NCBI GenBank assembly: GCA_965246835.1
Contig: CBDFFQ010000001.1
Coordinates: forward strand, 1,116,001 to 1,180,000
DNA: 64,000 nucleotides
Source of the DNA: JANPPS01 sp965246835
Lineage (GTDB): Bacteria; Pseudomonadota; Alphaproteobacteria; Acetobacterales; Acetobacteraceae
Direction of reading: 5' to 3'
Shown here: positions 1 through 7,927 of the stretch, one piece after another
Layout of the letters: every line of letters starts with the position of its first letter
How positions within the stretch are numbered: the stretch's first letter is position 1
Notes under the pieces: generated by a model
Database searches by the model: none
The model's input: the letters and a program-made list of their open reading frames with translations, nothing else
Told to the model about the DNA's origin: nothing
Translations under genes and position numbers: made by a program

Positions 1-109
1 GACCCGCCAGCCCGATCCCGGTCAGACAGGCCGGGCCACGGGGGCCATCCGGTGCGCGTGGCCGTACCCCCCGCCCAGCTCCCAGGCGAACAGGATCCTG
101 GCCATGGAC

Positions 110-580
110 TCAGGCTTCGGGCAGCGGCAGCGCCGTGGTGGACTTGACCCGCTCCATGCTGAAGCGGGAGCTGACATTCTTCGGCCGCACGGCTTCGATC
201 AGCCGCTTGTAAAACAGGTCATAGGCGGCGATGTCGTGCACCACCACGCGCAGCATGTAGTCGATATCGCCCGCCATGCGATGCACCTCCACCACTTGGG
301 GCAACGTGGTGACGGCGTCGGCGAAGCGCGCCAGCCACTCCGGCGAATGGTCCCCGGCTTCGATCGAAACGAACACCGTGAGGCCCAAGCCCAATTTCTC
401 GGGGCTCAGCAGCGCCACCCGGCGTTCGATGATCCCCTCGGCCTCCAGCCGCTGGATCCGCTTCCAGCACGGGGTCTGGGACAGGCCCACCTGGTCCGCC
501 ATGGCGGCGATGCTCTGGGTGCAGTCCTTCTGCAAGATGGCGAGCAGCTTGCGGTCGATACGGTCGAGCGGTTTGTCCAC
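110..580 (-). CDS. Lrp/AsnC family transcriptional regulator
   Basis: Feast/famine regulator of 156 residues, the usual Lrp length. The N-terminal helix-turn-helix (about residues 5-60) carries DRKLLAILQKD and LSQTPCWKRIQRLEAEGII, matching the AsnC DNA-binding signature. The C-terminal half has the RAM ligand-binding fold, with VVEVHRMAGDIDYMLRVVV as the typical segment. The start codon is GTG, and the preceding prfC stop shares one base with it (TAGTG), so the two genes are probably translationally coupled. The nearby gene gives no hint of its target: prfC is housekeeping, and the sequence before this gene's end is outside the window. Family assignment is firm; ligand and regulon are unknown. 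Confidence 0.93.
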   Translation of the reverse strand: MDKPLDRIDRKLLAILQKDCTQSIAAMADQVGLSQTPCWKRIQRLEAEGIIERRVALLSPEKLGLGLTVFVSIEAGDHSPEWLARFADAVTTLPQVVEVHRMAGDIDYMLRVVVHDIAAYDLFYKRLIEAVRPKNVSSRFSMERVKSTTALPLPEA

Positions 581-2112
581 TACGCGGGCACCTCCGCCCT
601 GACGTCCTTGATGTCGCGAAAGCTCAGGCTCTCATACTGTTCGGCGGTGCGGCGCAGCATGAAGGCGGAGCTGGCGAGATACACCGGGTCCCCGTCCACG
701 TCGTCGGCCATGCTGGTCCGTTGTGCCTGGACGAAGCGGGCCAGCTCGGCTTTGTCGCCGCCGATCCAGCGGGCCAGGGCGTAGGGCACCGGCTCGAACC
801 CGATCGCCACCCCATATTCACCGGCCAACCGCGCGATCAGCACATCGAGCTGCAAGGTGCCGACCACGCCGACGATCGGCTGGCTCCCATCCTGTGGGCG
901 GAAAAGCTGCACGACACCCTCCTCGGCCAATTCTTGCAGCGCGGTGCGCAGCTTCTTAGCCTTCATGGCATCATCGAGCCGAACCCGGCGCAATATTTCG
1001 GGCGCGAAATGGGGAACTCCCACAAAGTTGAGGGTCTCCTCCTCGGTCAGCGTGTCGCCGATCCGCAGCGTGCCATGGTTCGGGATGCCCACGACATCCC
1101 CCGCGAACGCCTCATCGGCGATCTGCCGGTCGCGGGCGAAGAAGAATTGCGGCGCGTGCAGCGGGATCAACTTGCCGGTCCGCACCTGTTTCAGCCGCAT
1201 CCCGCGCGTGAGCCGGCCGGAACACACCCGGGCGAAGGCGATGCGGTCGCGGTGGTTCGGGTCCATGTTGGCCTGAATCTTGAATACCAGCGCCGTCAGC
1301 TTGTCCTCCGTTGCCGCAACGACGCGGGTATCCGCGGGTTGGTTACGCGGCGGCGGGCCAAACGCGACCAGGCTGTCCAGCAGGTCGGAGACACCGATCT
1401 CCTTGATGGCGCTGCCGAAGAACACCGGGGTCAGGTGCCCGGCGTTGAAGCTGTCCAGATCGAACTCCGGCAGCGCCGCCTGCACCAGCTCCAATTCCTC
1501 GCCCAAGGCCACCATCCGCGGATCGGACTGGCCGAGCGGCTCCAGCAGATGCAGGTCCCGGGTGCGGACGTCATAGGTGCCAGCGAAGGTGGCGGCGCGG
1601 CCGATCGGCCAGGTCACGGGCGCGGTGTCGAGCGCCAGCGTGTCCGAAACCTCCTGCACGATCTCGAACGGATCCCTGGCCTCCCGGTCCATCTTGTTGA
1701 TGAACGTCAGGATCGGAATGTCCCGCAACCGGCAGATCTCGAACAGTTTTCGCGTCCGCGCCTCGATCCCCTTGGCGGCGTCGATCACCATGACGGCGGA
1801 ATCGACGGCCGTCAGGGTGCGATACGTATCTTCGGAGAAATCCTCGTGGCCCGGCGTATCCAACAGGTTGAACACGCAGCCGCCATACTCGAACGTCATC
1901 ACCGAGGTCACGACGGAGATACCACGCTCCCGCTCGATGCCCATCCAGTCCGAGCGCGTGCGCCGCCGCTCGCCCTTGGCGCGCACGTTGCCGGCCAGCT
2001 GGATGGCACCACCCGCGCGCAACAGGCGCTCCGTCAGCGTGGTCTTGCCGGCGTCGGGGTGCGAAATGATCGCGAAGGTGCGGCGGCGGGCGATTTCTTC
2101 GGCTGCAGTCAC
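580..2112 (-). CDS. prfC: Peptide chain release factor 3
   Basis: Translational GTPase of 510 residues that removes RF1/RF2 from the ribosome after termination. The G domain shows the P-loop SHPDAGKTTLTERLL, the switch region DTPGHEDFSEDTYR and the NKMD base-recognition motif. These are followed by the EF-Tu-like domain II and the RF3-specific C-terminal domain (GVVGTLQLDVLIARLAGEYG). RF3 is told apart from EF-G by its length and by this C-terminal domain. The gene overlaps the downstream lrp by one base. Its start follows a head-to-head pair of palindromic repeats that separates it from rpsD. Identification is secure. Confidence 0.97.
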   Translation of the reverse strand: MTAAEEIARRRTFAIISHPDAGKTTLTERLLRAGGAIQLAGNVRAKGERRRTRSDWMGIERERGISVVTSVMTFEYGGCVFNLLDTPGHEDFSEDTYRTLTAVDSAVMVIDAAKGIEARTRKLFEICRLRDIPILTFINKMDREARDPFEIVQEVSDTLALDTAPVTWPIGRAATFAGTYDVRTRDLHLLEPLGQSDPRMVALGEELELVQAALPEFDLDSFNAGHLTPVFFGSAIKEIGVSDLLDSLVAFGPPPRNQPADTRVVAATEDKLTALVFKIQANMDPNHRDRIAFARVCSGRLTRGMRLKQVRTGKLIPLHAPQFFFARDRQIADEAFAGDVVGIPNHGTLRIGDTLTEEETLNFVGVPHFAPEILRRVRLDDAMKAKKLRTALQELAEEGVVQLFRPQDGSQPIVGVVGTLQLDVLIARLAGEYGVAIGFEPVPYALARWIGGDKAELARFVQAQRTSMADDVDGDPVYLASSAFMLRRTAEQYESLSFRDIKDVRAEVPA

Positions 2113-2118
2113 TTTCTT

Positions 2119-2214
2119 CCCCTCTCCCTTCGAAAGAGGGACGGGGTGAGGGTCACGACATGTGGGCCCGTCCCGTTCGCGACCCTCACCACCCCTCTCC
2201 CACCGGGAGAGGGG
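2119..2214. repeat. Head-to-head pair of dispersed palindromic repeats
   Basis: Two copies of a repeat lie in opposite orientation between rpsD and prfC: one at 2119-2153 (CCCTCTCCC ... GGGGTGAGGGT) and one at 2182-2214 (ACCCTCACC ... GGGAGAGGGGG). Each copy contains its own small hairpin (CCTCTCC/GGGAGAGG type), and the pair together can form a larger stem through GGGTGAGGGTC and GACCCTCACC. Related copies are at 5498-5537 and 27610-27647. The structure may terminate or stabilise transcripts between rpsD and prfC, which is inference. Confidence 0.75.
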
Positions 2215-2227
2215 GCCGTCGATCCTG

Positions 2228-2845
2228 TTACCGCGAGTAGAACTCGACCACGAGGTTCGGCTCCATCGACACCGGATACGGCACGTCGGTCAGCTTCGGC
2301 GCGCGGCCGAAGCGGCCCTTCATGGCGCGGTGGTCGACCTCGAGGTAGTCGGGCACGTCCCGCTCGCCAGACTGCGCGCTGTCGAGCACGACAGCGAGCT
2401 GCTTGGACTTTTCGCGCACCTCGATCTCGTCGCCATCCTTCACCAGGAAGCTCGGGATGTTGACCTTCTTGCCGTTGACCGTGACGTGGCCGTGGTTCAC
2501 GAACTGCCGGGCGGCGAACGGGGTGATGGCGAATTTCAGGCGATACACGACCGCGTCCAACCGGCGCTCCAGCAGCTCGATCAGGTTCTCGGACGTGTCG
2601 CCCTTCCGGCGCACAGCCTCATCATAATATTTACGGAACTGCTTCTCGCTGATGTTGCCGTAGTAGCCCTTCAGCTTCTGCTTCGCCATCAGCTGGATAC
2701 CGAAATCGGTCGGCTTCTGCTTGCGGCGCTGCCCGTGCTGACCCGGGCCGTATTCACGCTTGTTGATCGGGGACTTGGCCCGACCCCAGAGGTTCACACC
2801 CAGGCGGCGATTGATCTTGTACTTGCTTTCGGCGCGCTTGGTCAT
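2228..2845 (-). CDS. rpsD: 30S ribosomal protein S4
   Basis: Primary 16S rRNA-binding protein of 205 residues, with the normal S4 start MTKRAESKYKINRRLG. The N-terminal domain is the zinc-free form, with no CXXC cluster. The S4 RNA-binding domain (about residues 95-155) includes RRLDAVVYRLKFA and FVNHGHVTVNGKKVNIPS. S4 also acts in transcription antitermination and is a proofreading element of the decoding site. Here it stands alone rather than in the alpha operon, as in many alphaproteobacteria. The gene is separated from prfC by 115 bases of palindromic repeats. Identification is secure. Confidence 0.98.
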   Translation of the reverse strand: MTKRAESKYKINRRLGVNLWGRAKSPINKREYGPGQHGQRRKQKPTDFGIQLMAKQKLKGYYGNISEKQFRKYYDEAVRRKGDTSENLIELLERRLDAVVYRLKFAITPFAARQFVNHGHVTVNGKKVNIPSFLVKDGDEIEVREKSKQLAVVLDSAQSGERDVPDYLEVDHRAMKGRFGRAPKLTDVPYPVSMEPNLVVEFYSR

Positions 2846-3031
2846 GCGCGATACTCCATTCTATGTGCCGTCCGCTGACGCGGTTATGGCTTGTTGCACC
2901 GGTATCCTGCTGACGCAGTGGGCGCGGACCCTGAAGGCCCGTCCACGTTCCCGGCAATGTTCGGCGGGGTTTCCCGTCCGAGGCGCGCGTGTTACGGGCG
3001 GAGCGCCGATCTGTCAATGTTGGAGGCCCCG

Positions 3032-3394
3032 ATGATCATCGTGACGACAGAGAGCATCGCCGGGCACGACACGGTGCAGACGTTGGGCGAGGTGTTCGGC
3101 GTCATCGTCCGCAGCCGCGGGGCCATCGGCAATTTCACCGCCGGGATCCGCTCGATTTTCGGTGGCGAAATCCCGGAATATACCAAATTGCTGGAAGATA
3201 CGCGCAATCATGCGCTGCAGCGGCTGCGGGACAACGCGGCCGCCATGGGGGCGAATGCGGTGGTGATGATGCGGTTCGACAGCTCGGAGATCGCGGATAC
3301 CATGAGCGAGATCGTGGCCTACGGAACCGCCGTCGTGGTGCAGCCGCGCACGAGCGGGGGTGCCGCACCAGGCGCCGGCCCGTGGCCGCGATGA
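3032..3394 (+). CDS. UPF0145 / YbjQ family protein
   Basis: Protein of 120 residues in the YbjQ (UPF0145, 'heavy-metal-binding domain') family, recognised by VTTESIAGHDTVQTLGEVFG near the N-terminus, RSRGAIGNFTAGIRSIFGGE, and the C-terminal GANAVVMMRFDSSEI. Family members form homopentamers; their biochemical role is not settled and metal binding is not proven. The start at 3032 is chosen because GGAGG lies about five bases upstream; an in-frame ATG at 3017 is possible. The stop overlaps the next gene by four bases (ATGA), so the two are probably made together. Confidence 0.85.
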   Translation: MIIVTTESIAGHDTVQTLGEVFGVIVRSRGAIGNFTAGIRSIFGGEIPEYTKLLEDTRNHALQRLRDNAAAMGANAVVMMRFDSSEIADTMSEIVAYGTAVVVQPRTSGGAAPGAGPWPR

Positions 3395-3603
3395 TCTCCA
3401 GGGGCGACATCATCTGGTTAGGCGTGGCGTCCGGCACCACCGGGGGCCTGATCGGCGGCTTGTTCCTCGGGGTCGGCATGGACCTTGCGGTGAACGGGCA
3501 GCCGCTGGGATTGATCCTGGTCTGCATCGGCGCTCCGGCCTCGGCCCTGATCGGCTGGCTGCTCTCCCGGCGGCTGGCGAAGCAGGCCGGCATGCCGGAT
3601 TGA
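3391..3603 (+). CDS. Small two-helix membrane protein
   Basis: Protein of 70 residues starting at the ATG that overlaps the stop of the UPF0145 gene (ATGA). It has two hydrophobic helices, roughly residues 8-28 (IIWLGVASGTTGGLIGGLFL) and 40-58 (LGLILVCIGAPASALIGWLL), ending in a basic tail RRLAKQAG. The glycine-rich first helix suggests close helix packing. No family is recognised. Coupling to the UPF0145 gene suggests a joint envelope role, which is inference. Confidence 0.7.
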   Translation: MISRGDIIWLGVASGTTGGLIGGLFLGVGMDLAVNGQPLGLILVCIGAPASALIGWLLSRRLAKQAGMPD

Positions 3604-3679
3604 TCACGCAACCTTTCTGATATCCCGACGTTCTTTCGTTGACCGCTTATTGAGCGGCCTATCAGGAAAGAACTCAGAC

Positions 3680-3868
3680 ATGAGATTCGCAGCCATCGCC
3701 ATCCTGGCCGCCGGCATGGTGACCCTCGCGGCGTGCGAAACCCCGACCGCCAGCGTGCAGCGCTCGACGCCGACCGGCATCGACGCCACGGGGTCGGCCG
3801 GTGCGGCGGGCGGTGCGGCGCGGCCGGTGCCGGGCACGGGTAACCTGTCCACCACCCGTACTTACTAA
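3680..3868 (+). CDS. Small putative lipoprotein
   Basis: Protein of 62 residues with a lipoprotein signal: MRFAAIAILAAGMVTLAAC, with lipobox LAAC placing the acylated cysteine near residue 19. The mature part is about 43 residues, rich in Ala, Gly, Thr and Pro, ending NLSTTRTY, with no domain. The start at 3680 is chosen because it gives a proper basic-hydrophobic signal; a longer frame opens at 3650. An outer-membrane-anchored small lipoprotein is likely. Function is unknown. Confidence 0.65.
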   Translation: MRFAAIAILAAGMVTLAACETPTASVQRSTPTGIDATGSAGAAGGAARPVPGTGNLSTTRTY

Positions 3869-3879
3869 GGCACCCGGCC

Positions 3880-4314
3880 ATGACATATAGCTCCCGCAGG
3901 CGGGACGGGGTCCAACTCGAAGAACTGCGCTCGCAGGCGACGGGACTTTGGGAAGACAAGGCGGCCCCGGCCGTCGCGTCAGCCACTCAGGCCGCATCGG
4001 ACATGGCGGGCTCTGCGCAACGCCAGGCGCGGAGCCTTCTCGATTATCTGCCGACCTTGCTGGACTACGCCGGCCCGGCGCTGGGCTTGTGGCGCAGCCT
4101 GCAAGACCGGTCCCGCGATGTGGGGCAGCAGGCGTCCGAGACGATCCAGCGGCAGCGGCAAGCGGTCGAGGATGCGCTCGACGATGGCCTCGCGACTAAG
4201 CTGCGGCCTTATGTGATCGGCGCCGCGGTCGTGGTGGCGTTCTACGGCGCCTATCGCCTGTCGCGCGTGGCCCGGCCTGCCAAGCCCGGCATGCGCAGCC
4301 GCTACCCCGGCTGA
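3880..4314 (+). CDS. Hypothetical protein with one C-terminal membrane helix
   Basis: Protein of 144 residues. Residues about 10-115 are Ala/Gln/Arg-rich and predicted helical (WEDKAAPAVASATQAASD; QQASETIQRQRQAVEDALDD), like the amphipathic helices of DUF883/ElaB-type proteins. A single membrane helix follows at about 116-130 (YVIGAAVVVAFYGAYRL), then a basic tail. It lies 11 bases after the small lipoprotein. Its 3' end overlaps the convergent trmJ by 13 bases. Function is unknown; a membrane-tethered stress or ribosome-associated protein is one possibility by architecture only. Confidence 0.65.
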   Translation: MTYSSRRRDGVQLEELRSQATGLWEDKAAPAVASATQAASDMAGSAQRQARSLLDYLPTLLDYAGPALGLWRSLQDRSRDVGQQASETIQRQRQAVEDALDDGLATKLRPYVIGAAVVVAFYGAYRLSRVARPAKPGMRSRYPG

Positions 4315-5126
4315 TCCTCCGCCGGCCGGTCCCCCGCGGGGTGATCGGCTGCGCGGCCCCGGACCTGCCGGCCCAACGAGAGCATCTGCACCACGCCGTG
4401 CATGGTGCGAACCTCCTGCTCGGTGATTTTGCCGCGTTGGAATAGGTGGCGAAGGTTCTGCACCATGCCGGGTCGCTTCGGCGCGTTGCGCAGGAATCCG
4501 CTGGCGTCCAGCTCGGCGATCAGGTGGTCGAGCATGCCATTCAACTCGCCCTTGGTGGCCACCTGGGTGTCGTGGGTCTGGAATGTGGCGGCTGCGGTCT
4601 CATCGGCTGCGGTCCACCATTCGTAGCTCATGACCAGCACGGCCTGTGCCAGGTTCAACGAGTTGAAGGTGGGGTTGAGCGGGTAGCGGACCAACGTGTC
4701 CGCCTGCGCCATGTCCTCGTTATCCAGCCCGGCGCGCTCCGGCCCGAACAGGATTCCCGCACGCAAATTGCGGCCGGTGATCTCGCGCAATGCGGCGGCA
4801 GCGGCGCGGGCGGTCAGCACCGGTTTGATGACATGCCGCGGCCGTGGACAGGTGGCGAAGACGCGGTGCAGGTCCTTCACCGCGTCCTCGACGGTTTCGT
4901 GCAACGTCAATGCCTCCAGGATACGATCGGCGCCGGAGGCTGTGCGCCAGGCCCGCTCCTGCGGCCAGCCGTCGCGTGGGGCGACGAGGCGCAGATGGAA
5001 CAGGCCGCCATTCGCCATGGCGCGGGCGACGGCGCCGATGTTCTCGGCGAGTTGCGGGCGCACCAGGATCACGACCGGGCTGTTGCCGATCGGCGCGAGG
5101 TCGGCGCCCTTGTCGCGGCCGGTCAT
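4302..5126 (-). CDS. trmJ: tRNA (cytidine/uridine-32-2'-O)-methyltransferase TrmJ
   Basis: SPOUT-class 2'-O-methyltransferase of 274 residues that modifies position 32 of the tRNA anticodon loop. Motif 1 is VRPQLAENIGAVARAMANGG (catalytic Arg/Asn region). Motif 2 is GILFGPERAGLDNEDMAQAD and motif 3 is YPLNPTFNSLNLAQAV; these form the knotted SAM site. The C-terminal extension (about 185-274) contains a helical region (LNGMLDHLIAELDASGFL) typical of TrmJ rather than TrmL. It is 27 bases downstream of cysS on the same strand, so the two form a small tRNA-function operon. Confidence 0.9.
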   Translation of the reverse strand: MTGRDKGADLAPIGNSPVVILVRPQLAENIGAVARAMANGGLFHLRLVAPRDGWPQERAWRTASGADRILEALTLHETVEDAVKDLHRVFATCPRPRHVIKPVLTARAAAAALREITGRNLRAGILFGPERAGLDNEDMAQADTLVRYPLNPTFNSLNLAQAVLVMSYEWWTAADETAAATFQTHDTQVATKGELNGMLDHLIAELDASGFLRNAPKRPGMVQNLRHLFQRGKITEQEVRTMHGVVQMLSLGRQVRGRAADHPAGDRPAEDQPG

Positions 5127-5153
5127 GGGTCGCGGCCGGTCATGAACGGATGT

Positions 5154-6515
5154 TCAAATGCGGCGCCAGGTGGTGCCGGCGGGGCCATCCTCGAAGATGA
5201 CGCCGCGGGCCAGCCAGTCGGCGCGGATGGCGTCGGCGCCGGCGAAGTCCTTGGCGCGCCGGGCGTCCAGGCGGGATTGGATGGCGGCTTCAATGGCCGG
5301 GATGTCCGTGCCGGTGTGGAACCAGGTTTCTGCAGGCTGTTGCAGGATCCCGAGGAGGGCGCCGGACCCTCTGAGTTCGTGGGCGGCTTGCTCGTTGCCG
5401 GCCAGGGCTAGGTCGGCGAGGGCGTGCAGCGCGGCGAAGGCTTTGGGGGTGTTCAGGTCGTCATTGAGGGCGTCCAAGACGGTGTCGGCCGGCGTTCCAC
5501 CCTCACCCCGTCCGTCTGCCGCCAGCGGGAGAGGGGGGAACGGGGCCAACGCCCGGTAAAATCGGTCCAGCTCGGTCTTTGCGTCACTGAGCCCCTGGTC
5601 GCTGAACTCCAGCACGCTTCGATAATGGGCCTTCAGCAGCATGCTCCGCACCGCCTCGGCCGGGGCGCGGGAGAGCACGTCCCGGATGGTGTAGAAATTG
5701 CCCAGCGACTTCGACATCTTCTCGCCATTCAGGTTCAGCATGCCGTTGTGCAGCCAAACCTTGGCAAAGGCGCTGCCGGGCAACGCGCACAGGCTCTGCG
5801 CCCGCTCGTTCTCATGATGCGGGAACATCAGGTCGCCGCCGCCGCCATGGATGTCGAAACTCTCGCCGAGGTAGCGCCAGGCCATCGCGCTGCATTCGAT
5901 GTGCCAGCCTGGGCGGCCGCGGCCCCAGGGGCTGTCCCAGCCCGGCAGCTCCAGCGGCGAGGGCTTCCACAGCACGAAATCGCCGGGATGGCGCTTATAC
6001 GGCGCGACCTCCACCCGCGCGCCCGCCAGAAGCTCTTCCGGATTCCGGCCCGAGAGGCGGCCGTACTCGGGAAAACTCGCCACGGCGAACAGCGCATGCC
6101 CCTCGGCGGCATAGGCGTGGCCAGAGGCGATCATGCGCTCGATCAGCGTGATCATTTCGGCGATGTGGTGCGTGGCGCGCGGCTCGATATCGGGCGGCAG
6201 GTTGCCGAGGGCCGCCATATCGGCCGCGAACTGCGCCCCGGTGCGGGCGGTCACGGCCTCGATCCCCTCCCCGGTCTCGGCCGCGCGCGCGTTGATCTTG
6301 TCGTCTACGTCCGTGATGTTCCGGACGTAGGTGACGCGCGGATACAGGTGCCGCAACAGCCGGGTCAGCACGTCGAACACGGTCATGCCGCGGGCGTTGC
6401 CGATATGCGCCAGGTCGTAAACCGTGGGCCCGCAGACATACAGGCGGACATGGCTGGGATCGATCGGCACGAACGGCTCGCGCCGGCGCGTCAGAGTGTT
6501 GTGGAGCGTCAGCAT
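5154..6515 (-). CDS. cysS: Cysteinyl-tRNA synthetase
   Basis: Class I aminoacyl-tRNA synthetase of 453 residues that charges tRNA-Cys. It shows LYVCGPTVYDLAHIGNARG (zinc cysteine and HIGH-type motif), GRPGWHIECSAMAW with further zinc ligands, HHENERAQS, and the KMSKS loop GEKMSKSLGNF. The start at 6515 (MLTLHNTL) is chosen from the usual position of the Rossmann fold; the open frame continues upstream but is not conserved-looking. A copy of the dispersed palindromic repeat lies in frame at 5498-5537, adding a segment that includes PLPLAADGRGEG between the anticodon stem-contact helices and LNDDLNTPKAF. The insertion preserves all catalytic motifs. Confidence 0.96.
   Translation of the reverse strand: MLTLHNTLTRRREPFVPIDPSHVRLYVCGPTVYDLAHIGNARGMTVFDVLTRLLRHLYPRVTYVRNITDVDDKINARAAETGEGIEAVTARTGAQFAADMAALGNLPPDIEPRATHHIAEMITLIERMIASGHAYAAEGHALFAVASFPEYGRLSGRNPEELLAGARVEVAPYKRHPGDFVLWKPSPLELPGWDSPWGRGRPGWHIECSAMAWRYLGESFDIHGGGGDLMFPHHENERAQSLCALPGSAFAKVWLHNGMLNLNGEKMSKSLGNFYTIRDVLSRAPAEAVRSMLLKAHYRSVLEFSDQGLSDAKTELDRFYRALAPFPPLPLAADGRGEGGTPADTVLDALNDDLNTPKAFAALHALADLALAGNEQAAHELRGSGALLGILQQPAETWFHTGTDIPAIEAAIQSRLDARRAKDFAGADAIRADWLARGVIFEDGPAGTTWRRI
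5498..5537. repeat. Palindromic repeat inserted in frame within cysS
   Basis: The bases match the dispersed repeat family: ACCCTCACCCCGTCC, then a spacer, then GCGGGAGAGGGG. On the coding strand it is read as the linker segment PPLPLAADGRGEG. Its length does not break the cysS frame. The intergenic copies at 2119-2214 and 27610-27647 share the CCCTCACCCC and GGGAGAGGGG arms. Confidence 0.75.
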
Positions 6516-6584
6516 GGCGCCTCTTAACGGCAGCGTGATGCGGGGCGCAACTTGCGGCAGCCCATCAGGACTGGTAGTCACCGG

Positions 6585-6601
6585 TTGCGAATGATTCGCA
6601 A
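6585..6601. promoter_or_regulatory. Fur-family-type operator palindrome upstream of NRAMP gene
   Basis: TTGCGAATGATTCGCAA is a perfect 7-base inverted repeat around TGA. Its AATGATT core resembles Fur/Mur/Irr boxes of alphaproteobacteria. It ends 14 bases before the TTG start of the NRAMP transporter, where a bound repressor would block initiation. The site is visible directly; which regulator binds it is inference. Confidence 0.6.
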
Positions 6602-6615
6602 GAACTGGAAGAGCC

Positions 6616-7857
6616 TTGGATCGCACCTTGCCCGCGCCCTCCCGCCTGTCGCGCTCGATCGCCGTGTTCGGCCCTGGTTTGGTCGTCATGCTGGCCGATA
6701 CCGATGTCGGCAGCGTCATCACCGCCGGGCAGAGCGGCGCGCAGTGGGGGTATCGCCTGCTGCTGCTGCAATTCGTGCTGATGCCGATCCTGTTCATGGT
6801 GCAGGAGCTGACGGTGCGGCTCGGCATCTTCACCGGGCGGGGCCATGGCGAGCTGATCCGGGACACATTCGGCGCCTTCTGGGCCTGGTTCTCCGTCGCG
6901 GGGCTCGCGGTTGCCACGATGGGCGCGTTGGTGACGGAGCTGTCGGGCGTGGCTGGCGTGGGCGAGCTGTACGGGGTGCCGCGGGGCTGGAGCCTTACGA
7001 TCGCGACGGTGGCGTTGCTGAGCGTGGTCGCGACGGGGTCGTATCGCCGGGTGGAACGGGTGGCGATCGCGCTGGGCCTGTTCGAGCTGGCGTTCTTCGT
7101 GGTGGCGTGGATGGCGCATCCTGATCTGGGTGAAGTCGCGACCGGTGCGGTGCAGATTCCGTTCCGGGACAAGGAGTATGTGTATCTCGCGGCGGCCAAT
7201 ATCGGCGCCGTGATCATGCCGTGGATGGTGTTCTACCAGCAATCGGCGGTGGCGGATAAGCGGCTACGGCCGGAGCATCTACCGGCGGCGCGGCTCGATA
7301 CGGCGCTGGGCGCCATCCTGACGCAGCTGGTGATGGCGGCGGTGCTGGTGGCGGTGGCGGCCACGATCGGGCGGAGCAAGCCGGATGCGAGCCTGACCAC
7401 GGTCGGTGAGATGAGCGGCGCGCTGATCCCGTTCCTGGGGGATGGCATGGGGCGCCTGGTGTTCAGCCTGGGTGTGCTGGGCGCCGGCATGGTGGCGGCG
7501 CTGGTCGCGACCTTGGCGCTGGCCTGGGGCGTGGGCGAAGTGGCGGGGTTCAAGCGCTCGCTGGAGCTGCGGCCGAGCCAGGCGAAGTGGTTCTACGGCG
7601 TGTATGCCGGGTGCGTGGTGGGATGCGCGGTGCTGGTGGGGCTGTATCCGAACCTCGTGTCGCTGAATGTGGGCGTGCAGATCATGAATGCGCTGTTGCT
7701 ACCCGTGGTGCTGGGCTTCCTGATCGCGCTGGCGGTGCGGGCGCTGCCGCCGGCGGTGCGTTTGCGGGGGATCTACTTATGGGTGGTCATCCTGGTTGTG
7801 GGGCTCACGACCGCGCTGGGTGTTTTCGGCGGGCTTCAAGGCATTGGATTAGTGTGA
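6616..7857 (+). CDS. Divergent NRAMP-family divalent metal transporter
   Basis: Inner-membrane protein of 413 residues with about eleven hydrophobic helices. NRAMP fold elements are readable: the first helix GPGLVVMLADTDVGSVITAG sits where canonical MntH has a DPGN motif, and AANIGAVIMPWMVFYQQSA sits where the sixth helix has MPHN. The metal-binding Asp and Met positions look retained, but Asn is replaced by Ser and the proton-coupling His by Trp. A Mn/Fe/Mg-type divalent cation substrate is therefore uncertain. The TTG start at 6616 is supported by GGAAG just upstream. A Fur-type palindrome precedes it. Confidence 0.85.
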   Translation: MDRTLPAPSRLSRSIAVFGPGLVVMLADTDVGSVITAGQSGAQWGYRLLLLQFVLMPILFMVQELTVRLGIFTGRGHGELIRDTFGAFWAWFSVAGLAVATMGALVTELSGVAGVGELYGVPRGWSLTIATVALLSVVATGSYRRVERVAIALGLFELAFFVVAWMAHPDLGEVATGAVQIPFRDKEYVYLAAANIGAVIMPWMVFYQQSAVADKRLRPEHLPAARLDTALGAILTQLVMAAVLVAVAATIGRSKPDASLTTVGEMSGALIPFLGDGMGRLVFSLGVLGAGMVAALVATLALAWGVGEVAGFKRSLELRPSQAKWFYGVYAGCVVGCAVLVGLYPNLVSLNVGVQIMNALLLPVVLGFLIALAVRALPPAVRLRGIYLWVVILVVGLTTALGVFGGLQGIGLV

Positions 7858-7927
7858 CTTCAAAATAAACTATTTGTGAAAGATCAAGCAGGCATGTAGG
7901 TCCACTCGGCACGAAACGAGGGATTCC

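Noticed and set aside
1..109. Possible partial gene at the left edge
   Set aside because: No start, stop or recognisable residues in either direction in 109 bases.
721..2463. Plus-strand frame of 580 codons over prfC
   Set aside because: It is antisense to a clear prfC with all GTPase motifs and has no recognisable protein features.
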